Below, piece by piece: positions 23,901 through 32,900 of a stretch of 64,000 bases of DNA (position 1 is the stretch's first letter; each line of letters opens with the position of its first letter). Source of the stretch: Branchiostoma floridae (Eukaryota; Chordata; Leptocardii; Amphioxiformes; Branchiostomatidae); the NCBI RefSeq assembly GCF_000003815.2, contig NC_049983.1:24698432-24762431 (forward strand), given 5' to 3'. A program made the translations under genes and the position numbers. Under the pieces are notes generated by a model. The model made no database searches and was not told the DNA's origin. It worked only from the letters and a program-made list of their open reading frames with translations.

Positions 23901-26900
23901 AGGGCAAAGATAATTCTTTAGTATAGAATTACAACGGAGTAGGCTAATCATTAGTAAAGGTGTTCTTTCTTATAGCAGAGCAGTCCTTGATATACTATTT
24001 TTACATTATGGGATTCAGATTAACACAAGTCAAGCTTTCCCTTAGAGATATTTCCAATAACTCACACATATCACTTAGCTAATGAATAAATCATGCACTG
24101 CCGTATTTCAATGACTCTTGTTGATTATTTTTAGTAGAAAAAAGATGTTATTGTACGTGCTTTACATATTACCCGGCTCTGCACGTCCATACGTAATCAT
24201 CATCCACCGTGCGCGAACTCCGGGGAGGAAGATTAAAAGCTCACAACATTCACCGCACCAATAAATCCATCCGTCGACGATGGCGATATACGAGCCGAGA
24301 GGAATTCCAATAAATTTCGCATTTTCTCGGGTTAATCCTACTCAGCCGTCCCAAACCGCTCGTTATTGAACCACTATAAAAGTGCACTCTCACTGCACTT
24401 GCGTCAAGCTTGCGTCACTGTGGGGTTCGTTCACTGTGTCACTGTTGTGTTATTTTCGATACAGCATAATACATAATCTTATGGCTTAGAAGACGACAAA
24501 ATACATAAAAAGTAATAAAATTCGTTCTTTATCTCTGAAATTCATTGAGCATCTTTCGAACCCCGCAGTACCGCAAGCTTGACGCAAGTGCAATGAGAGT
24601 GCACTTTTTAAGTTGTATCTCACTGCACTTGGGGCACCGGTGCGGCACTGCAGGGTTCGTGGTTCGTTCACTGCGGCACTGGTGTGTTATTTAATTTTCG
24701 ACGAAATTCGTTGAGTCGTCTTTCAAACCCCTCAGTGCCGCACCGGTGCCCCAAGTGCAGTGAGATACCACCTTTATGGCACCGCTATAACATTTAATGG
24801 AAAGTTTATTTGCAAGTTCTTGCCCGAGGGCTAATTGCAACATGGCACATACAGAATACAAAGTAATCATACATAACAAAAAAGACTTATAGATAACAAT
24901 GGTGACATGTGGAAACAAGTGACTATTCTAACAATAATATGAACTGCTGAGAGCTACAATCTAAGTATTTGGGGTTTAACATCTTTTCTGGAAGCAGTGG
25001 AAGACGAAGTGTCCCACTTTTTTCTGTAATGAGTGGGTTATGTGACATTAACAGGGTTACAGTTTTGTTTTCGTCAGTAAACGTTTGGGCATTTTGGTGG
25101 GTTTTGCAGACCTCTTAACCCTATTCAGACCGGGCTTTTTTGGTCATCCCTGGACCGGGGGGGGGGGGGGCTTTTGAGGCCCTCCACTTTGAAGTCCTAT
25201 AACTCTGAAACGACGTGCCGTAGGGCCACCAAATTTTTAGGACATGATATCGACATAATATCTGACAAGTATTTGACGTTTGACGTTACGTTGACGTAAG
25301 ATGACGTAATTATGACGTCATCAATTTGATTACATTGGCCGGACCCATGAAAAAAGGGTATTCTCAGAAAACTTCAAGTTATTCTACAAAAATGTAACAA
25401 CAAGTGCAGATAACGGAATGATAATGTTTATTACGACTTGCGTTGCCAATAGCAACATCAATGACGTCAAAATGACGTCATAAAATGACGTCATGCACAT
25501 CTAAGATACCAGTTGGGCTCCGCCATATTATATCCACCACCTTGAATTTTGAAAAATACTTTTTTTGCAACAAATAATCACAAAGGGCAATGGAAATAGA
25601 CTCTATTCATTTATTTAGATGGTTTTTGATGAAAAAATACCAGGTAGTTACAAATTTTCAGGGATAATTAGCTTGTTATTCTTGATCTGGCCATACGGTC
25701 CGCCATCTTGGATTTTGGGCTGATGACGTCATCAAATTAGCATAATTTATGCATATATAATTATGAAAGATATGCTAAATAATATAAGATTTTATTTATG
25801 TAACAAAATAGCAGTTATATAGCAAATAAATGTGAAAAATACATTGTTAGAACCAAAAATAGTGATTTTTGGCAAAACAGCCTGTCAACAAACGGTTACC
25901 ATGGCAACACGAAAAAATGGAAAATTTGTCAAACTTCGTGAAATTGTTGCCAACAATANNNNNNNNNNNNNNNNNNNNNNNNNNNNNNNNNNNNNNNNNN
26001 NNNNNNNNNNNNNNNNNNNNNNNNNNNNNNNNNNNNNNNNNNNNNNNNNNNNNNNNNNAACCGTTTGTTGACAGGCAGTTTTGCCAAAAATCACAATTTT
26101 TGGTTCTAGCATTGTATTTTTCACATTTATTTGGTATATTACTGCTATTTTGTTACATAAATAGAATCTTATATTATTTAGCATATCTTTCATAATTATA
26201 TATGCATAAATTATGATAATTTGATGACGTCATCAGCCCAAAATCCAAGATGGCGGACCGTATGGCCAGATCAAGAATAACAAGCTAATTATCCCTTAAA
26301 ATTTGTAACTACCTGGTATTTTTTCATCAAAAAACTTCTAAATGAATGGATTTAGTCTATTTCCATTGCCCTTTGTGATTATTTGTTGCAAAAAAAGGAT
26401 TTTTAAAAATTCAAGGTGGTGGATATAATATGGCGGAGCCCAACTCGTATCTTAGATGTGCATGATGTCATTTTATGACGTCATTTTGACGTCATTCATG
26501 TTGCTATTGCCAACGAAAGTCGTACTTAACATTATTATTATGTTATCTGCACTTGTTGTTACGTTAAACGTCAATTACTCGTCAGATATTATGTAGACAT
26601 CACGTCCTGAAAATTTGGTGGCCCTACGGCACGTCGTTGAAGAGTTATGGGACTTAGAAGTGGAGGGCCTCAAAAGCCCCCCCCCCCCCCCCGTCCAGGG
26701 ATGACCAAAAGAGCCCGGTCTGAATAGGGTTAAGTCATGGTCACACAAGTAAAAACACACTGTTTAAAGAACTATGATATTAGATAATATTTTGCCATTA
26801 ATTGACTGGGCAGCAACAGGCGCACATCAAAAGACATTTCCCTGTGGGACATCAAAAGTTTCCACTGAGTTTGCCAGGATAATGGATTTTACAGCCAATA

Positions 26901-29900
26901 ATTCTTTACCACATGATGAAACAGCTATTGAACTATTTGGCAACAGTCTTATACCACACATAGGCCGGACTTTATAGCAAAGGGTGAAAGTACTAAAGGT
27001 CTTCCCTGCGTTTATTGATTTTTGTTCTACAAAAGATCATTATAAATTTTATTCAGATATCATAAAAGGAATGATTATTCAGATGATAACTCAGCGATTC
27101 CGTAAGGGTATCCGGTGGTTAATTGAAAGGTAACCTCCTGTAAAATTAGTGGCAAAAAATGCATGGCAGGATCATAGGATAAAAACCAAGAGCCCTTAGC
27201 AGTTGCATTGCAGATTGTGAAAGAAAGGACGGCTCTACTCACAGCACGGCCAATATTGACCATGATCAATGAATGTTTGGAACATTCTTTGCCATATCGT
27301 AACATTTGACAGTCTGGTTAATAACTTTCCCAATCTATCTACAGTCAATGTCCACAACATTTCACTACTATTTAGAGGAGGTGTCCAACTTTGCGTGCAA
27401 ATTTAAAGTTTGCACTAAGGCATCTTCATTAATTGCAAACCATATGTAGCTGCCACGCATCAACATATGATGCATGCGAACGATTGATTGATATGGACAA
27501 CATGATTTTATATCCTACCTTTTTACCTACTACGAAATTGCTCCCCCATGCCCGTATTAGGAACAGATGCTTCCATTATCGTGACATTCCAATCGGAAAC
27601 ATGTCATGATAACAAACGCACCTGGTGTTGATGCTTCATGGTTTCAGTAGGTTTCCATTAGTTGAGAAAGTAACTCTAAACTGAATTGAATCATTGATTC
27701 AGAAGTTTATACTTTTCCCCACACAGATGGACCCCTCCAAACTTCGCAAAGATTAACGGTGTTTTAAAACCATAGCACCTTTATGCTTGCCAACTGATAC
27801 GGTAATCATTGAGATTTAGAGAGACAATCTTACAGTTTGCACCTTATTCTATTCATCAGCAGTGTTTATGGAGCTTATCCTCGCATTCAACTACTTGTGC
27901 TGTCTTTCTGTCTTTCTTTTAGCTTTCCATCTATGCGAGGTAAACTGCCGCATGGGAAATCACGAGTTTTGCACTTGGTGGAACAAGTTTGTGTGGGTAA
28001 TGGCTTACAATCACTACGGTGTCAATTGAGAGACTTTAATGGGAACCACAAGCTTGCTCGGGGAGATTGTTGGACTCGACAGAAGACATGCATTTAGTTT
28101 CAGCCTTGGTTTTATGAGTTTACGTATAGAAGTAAGACATTATTCGCTGTTTGGATCAAAAGTAGGGAAGAGTAACTAGACAATATTCTTATATAATCTA
28201 ACCTTTCGTGATCATAAATGACATAGGCCTAAAGGTAATCTCTTGAGAATTGACTATATGTAGGTTAGGCTTAGGTTACATTTCCGATCCTGGGCCCAGC
28301 CGGGCAGCTTTTGGGAGCGAAAAGTATAAATAAATACAAAAAATGTCAATATATTTCAAGGTTTAGATTTTAATTTATCGTTTCTTACATCCCGACCGGG
28401 CCCCGGTTTGGAAATGTGACATTGGCCTTAGCAGTGTACTTGTCTATTGTCACAGACATATGATGGCTGGATCAATCATGATGGATCTGGGTATACTGCT
28501 TTGCATGATAGTAATTGGGTTAGCATGGTGCTCAAAATGATGTAGACGACATGACCCTTAATGTGCACTCTCACTGCACTTGCGTCAAGCTTGCGTCACT
28601 GCGGGCTTCGTTTACTGCGTCACTGTTGTGTTATTTTTTTTCAATTTTGAATAATCTAGATATAGCAAAATACGCAAAAGTATGACTTCGAAGACGGCAA
28701 GGTACACAAAAAGTACGAAAATTCGTTCTTTATTTCTGAAATTTGTTGAGTATCTTTCGAACCCCACAGTGACGCAAACTTGAATCAAGTGCAGTGAGAG
28801 TGCACCTTTCGGCTTACGTCACATTTCCAAATCGGGGGCCCACTGGGCAGCTTTGGGGAACGAAGAGTGTGATACTTTCCCCAATTCTTGTTGAAAGCTT
28901 TTCCCAAATTACCATTACAGAGACCTTTTATGACAATATATGGCTTACTTTACAAAGTGTTGACTTTAGGGGATTGTAAATTACTATACTGCTCCCCAGA
29001 ACCCATTAGTTTAACAATTAGCGTGCAGAAATGTTGACTGGAAGTAAGGCGATAAATCCCAGAATAATGATGTTCTGAATAACATGAATGTTTTGTAATA
29101 AGAGCTACAGATAAGTTGTCTGTTTATTGTCTGTTTATTGTCAGATATATAGAAAATGAAATGCAATTTGTTCTAAAGTGTTCCCTGTACAACGATATAC
29201 GTAATACTTTTGTTAATGTTACACTTGTAAAACAGAAATGTGCACACCGAACAAAGGGAGACTTGATGAAATATTCTATGTCATCAACTTACTATGTCGT
29301 TATGGAAAAACTATGTAAGTTCTTCTACACTTCTTTTACATGTAGAATATAGGTATAAGTTAGACCAGAGATGCTCACTTCTGCATTTATCCCCTTGGGA
29401 CATGAATATGCAATAACGGTCACTGTCATTGTTATCTGTTAGTATATCAAACATTTGTTTCTTTGCGCAACGCGATCGGTTTTACAATATAAGCAGTTTA
29501 CTTTGCAACATTTGCAGAACTTCTAATGATCTCTTATCTACTGATTTACCAGACTATATCCAGGTGACAATGCCTAAGGATCATCTCTAATGGAGGTCTT
29601 CAGTAGGGAAAAAATGCACATTATAACAAGTAGCTATATTTCAATGTAATAAATGCACCAACGAGTCCACAGACAGCGCTCCAAGACACTGTCTGGGATG
29701 CTCCTTACTAATTATAAATAAACCGTCTTTCAGATTAGTACGTTAAGCTCTGATGATAAGTCAGCAATGTTGTGAAGATCTGAGATGGATAAGGGTTGAT
29801 TTTAGAGACCCAGAAAACATTTTCAATACATCATTCTTAAGTAGTGTAACAGCACGTGTTCTTTTGAGAGGCAATATTAAAACGGCTCTGTGTAATACGC

Positions 29901-32900
29901 GTTACAACAATTAGCGATGTGATTGATTGCATAGCATATGAATATGACTCATACTGTTAAGGAGGCAAGCATTATTAAGTTAAAAATAGAAATTTATCAT
30001 TTTCATCAGCATCCGTTTTTGCATTGTACACATTTTGCTATGAAATTGACACACTCCTGAACACGAATAACATTCACTATTATTATCATACGCAAACAAA
30101 CCGTATAATATCTAGCTTCTTTGCTAATGTCTGAATGTTCTGTAGCTTTTCTTGTCAAAATCATATTTTGCCCCATTCACTGCATAAAAGTAGTGCGTGT
30201 AGAATTTTTCATTGCCTTTTGTTCACTATTGCACCGGAAAAGGAAATCCTCTGTACATCTGAGGTCACGTGTGTAATAAGAGCAATTAGCAATTTGATTG
30301 ATTGCATCGCATCTGACTATTATTCAGATTGTGAATGTGAGAGGTATCATTAAGTACTTATCAAATACAAACATTATAGTCATCAGCATCCATTAAAAAT
30401 TAAGGGTTTTGCATTGCTCATCTTATTAAACATTATGATCCAATTGATACACTCCTAATCAAGAATAACATTTACCATTATCATGATAACTAAACCTGGC
30501 TAGCTTCTTTGCTATTTAAAGTCTATGTGTTCTGCAGCGTTTCTTGTCAATCATTCCAACATTCCATGTTTTGGTATTTTGCTTTTTTTTTCAATTTCTT
30601 TTATTCGTTATTGCACCGGAAAGGCTTACGTCACATTTCCAAACCGGGGCTTTCCGGAACGAAAAGTATGGTAAAAAAAACAACACCAAACTACAAACGA
30701 CGTTAAGAGAATACTAGAAGTAGTGGGCATCATTTTTTGTATATATCTACGTATACATTACAATTTTTCGTGTCAGTAAATAGTCCGGCCTGGTCCCAAG
30801 TCGGAAATGTGACGTAGGCCAAAAGGAAAGCCTCATTACAAATGAGGTCGCGAAGTCAATTGCTTCGGGGTAATTTAAATGTTTTACCCCAGACATCCCC
30901 TGGGTGTGCCGTATCCATTAATCCCAGGCGCTTAGGGTGACACCTGTTCTGCCGATGGAGACTCTCTAATAATGCATAAATGACATTTACCTGAGGCGGA
31001 GATTCACACTGGTACTGGCGACAAAAAAACCCTGTCATAAATCTATGCACAAATTGCATCAAGATTTCGTCTGGGTTAAGTAGTCTCTAAAGATTCTTAT
31101 CTTAAAGAACAAATAAAGGATGATATAAACAAAATCGGAATTATTTTATCATTACCCTTGGCCAGCAGGATGTTTAGGGAATGTGGTAATTTGACTACAA
31201 AAAAAGTCATATTATTATAGCATTGTATAAGATACAAATACTTAGATAGGAATGTTGTTCACATATAACACGAACAAAATTTCCTAGAGGCAGATATGAA
31301 TTCCTAACGACGTGTTTACAGAATCAGTAACTGATAGATGGTTTGCGAATGTATGCATTGGAATAATTATACATACTATTATAAAATTGTATGTCATACA
31401 TATTCAAAGAGGAATGCTGTTCTATAAATATTTCCTAGCGGCAGATATGAATTCCTGACGGCTTGTTTGCAGCAACAGAGAATGATTGATAGATAGCCTG
31501 TTAGTATTCTTGTTGCTGGTCTCGTCTGATTAGATTGGGTGCTGCAGTCATTACGCCAGCATGTTACTGATATTATTAAACTCGCCCCATTGGACATTCG
31601 AGCATTTCCCTTCGCTCTGCACGCGGCCCACAAAGGTGACCCTGCGAGGGACGAGGCGGCAATCGTGACACGCTGGCAACTTGGTGCAGATAACATTCAA
31701 ACGTGCCGACCTAAGTGCGGGCACTCCAGGACATGATATGGGGGCATTTGGGGAATCCGCTAACCGCGGAATCACCATCGTTATCACGTTTGGACTGGAC
31801 GTAATGAATTGAATCGTTCCAATCCTCCATTACCGCGGAGTGGACTGTCATTCGCATGGTGCATTAGAGATTGTGTTTTTTACACAACATTTCTAAATGC
31901 TACAAGTGTTACCAGGGCTTCATAGTTTGAGACATTAAGCAAAGATTGTTGCTGTATTCTGGCCTCAAATCCATTTTAACTCTTGCTTTCGCCGTTTGCT
32001 TCAAAGCCTTTACCCTTTATCGAAATAATTGAGGTATGTCATAACATAAGATGAATATATGCTCCCTTGAGCATTGCAGGGAGCACAAGAGCTCTGTATG
32101 TAGGGAAGCCACGACGAGCATTGGTCAAGGCTTTTGGTTATGCTCAGCCACAGTTTAGCATCGAAGTACGATTAGGATAGTTCCTTTAGTCAAACTTTAT
32201 CCTCGGGAAATTCGTTTGTGCCTTTAACACGGCCATCTGTATCAGACGGATATTTTTGATGTTGCCATTAAGCGTTTATTCTAGATTATGATAAACATCC
32301 CTGACAAACTCGATACCAGTTTTCAACATCTCGCCACTGGATTGATCATCTCTTTTTTTTTCCAAAGAGGACGCGACCTTTTGGACTTGTCCCCCAAGAG
32401 GACTGCACCAGTAGATACGTTCTGATGACAGATCTAATGACACAAGAAAGCATTATCCTCAAGGGCCATAGATTGGGCGACAATCAATTGCCCGATGAGC
32501 CCCAGAGTAATTCACATCCATAAATGATCATGATGCAATAAGCATGCCAGTCAGGGTGGCTCTTCATGGAAACAATCGCGATGTCGGTATCATAAAGTGC
32601 GTATGTGCCCAGGCATTTCCTCCCTGTATGATATAACTGAGTGTCGTTATGGTGTAGCACGCTGTCCTTAAATTAGCTGTCCTTAGATTCGCCTTACGAT
32701 ATACGACCTTCAAGGACCGCTTAACGGTCTTATGATTTTGTGCTTTTAGGTTATTATTGTTATTTCAGCATGATTTTATCATTCTTTTGAGTTTATTCGT
32801 ACGATTTATTGATCTCGAATGGATACTTATATACTTTATGTTGTAACATTGTTGATTTATCATTTATTACATCTTATGTTAGTTATGATTTTCCTGTTTT

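Noticed and set aside
25832-26195. ORFs on both strands across 25.8-26.2 kb
   Set aside because: They run through 100 N of assembly gap inside a palindrome and are artefacts.
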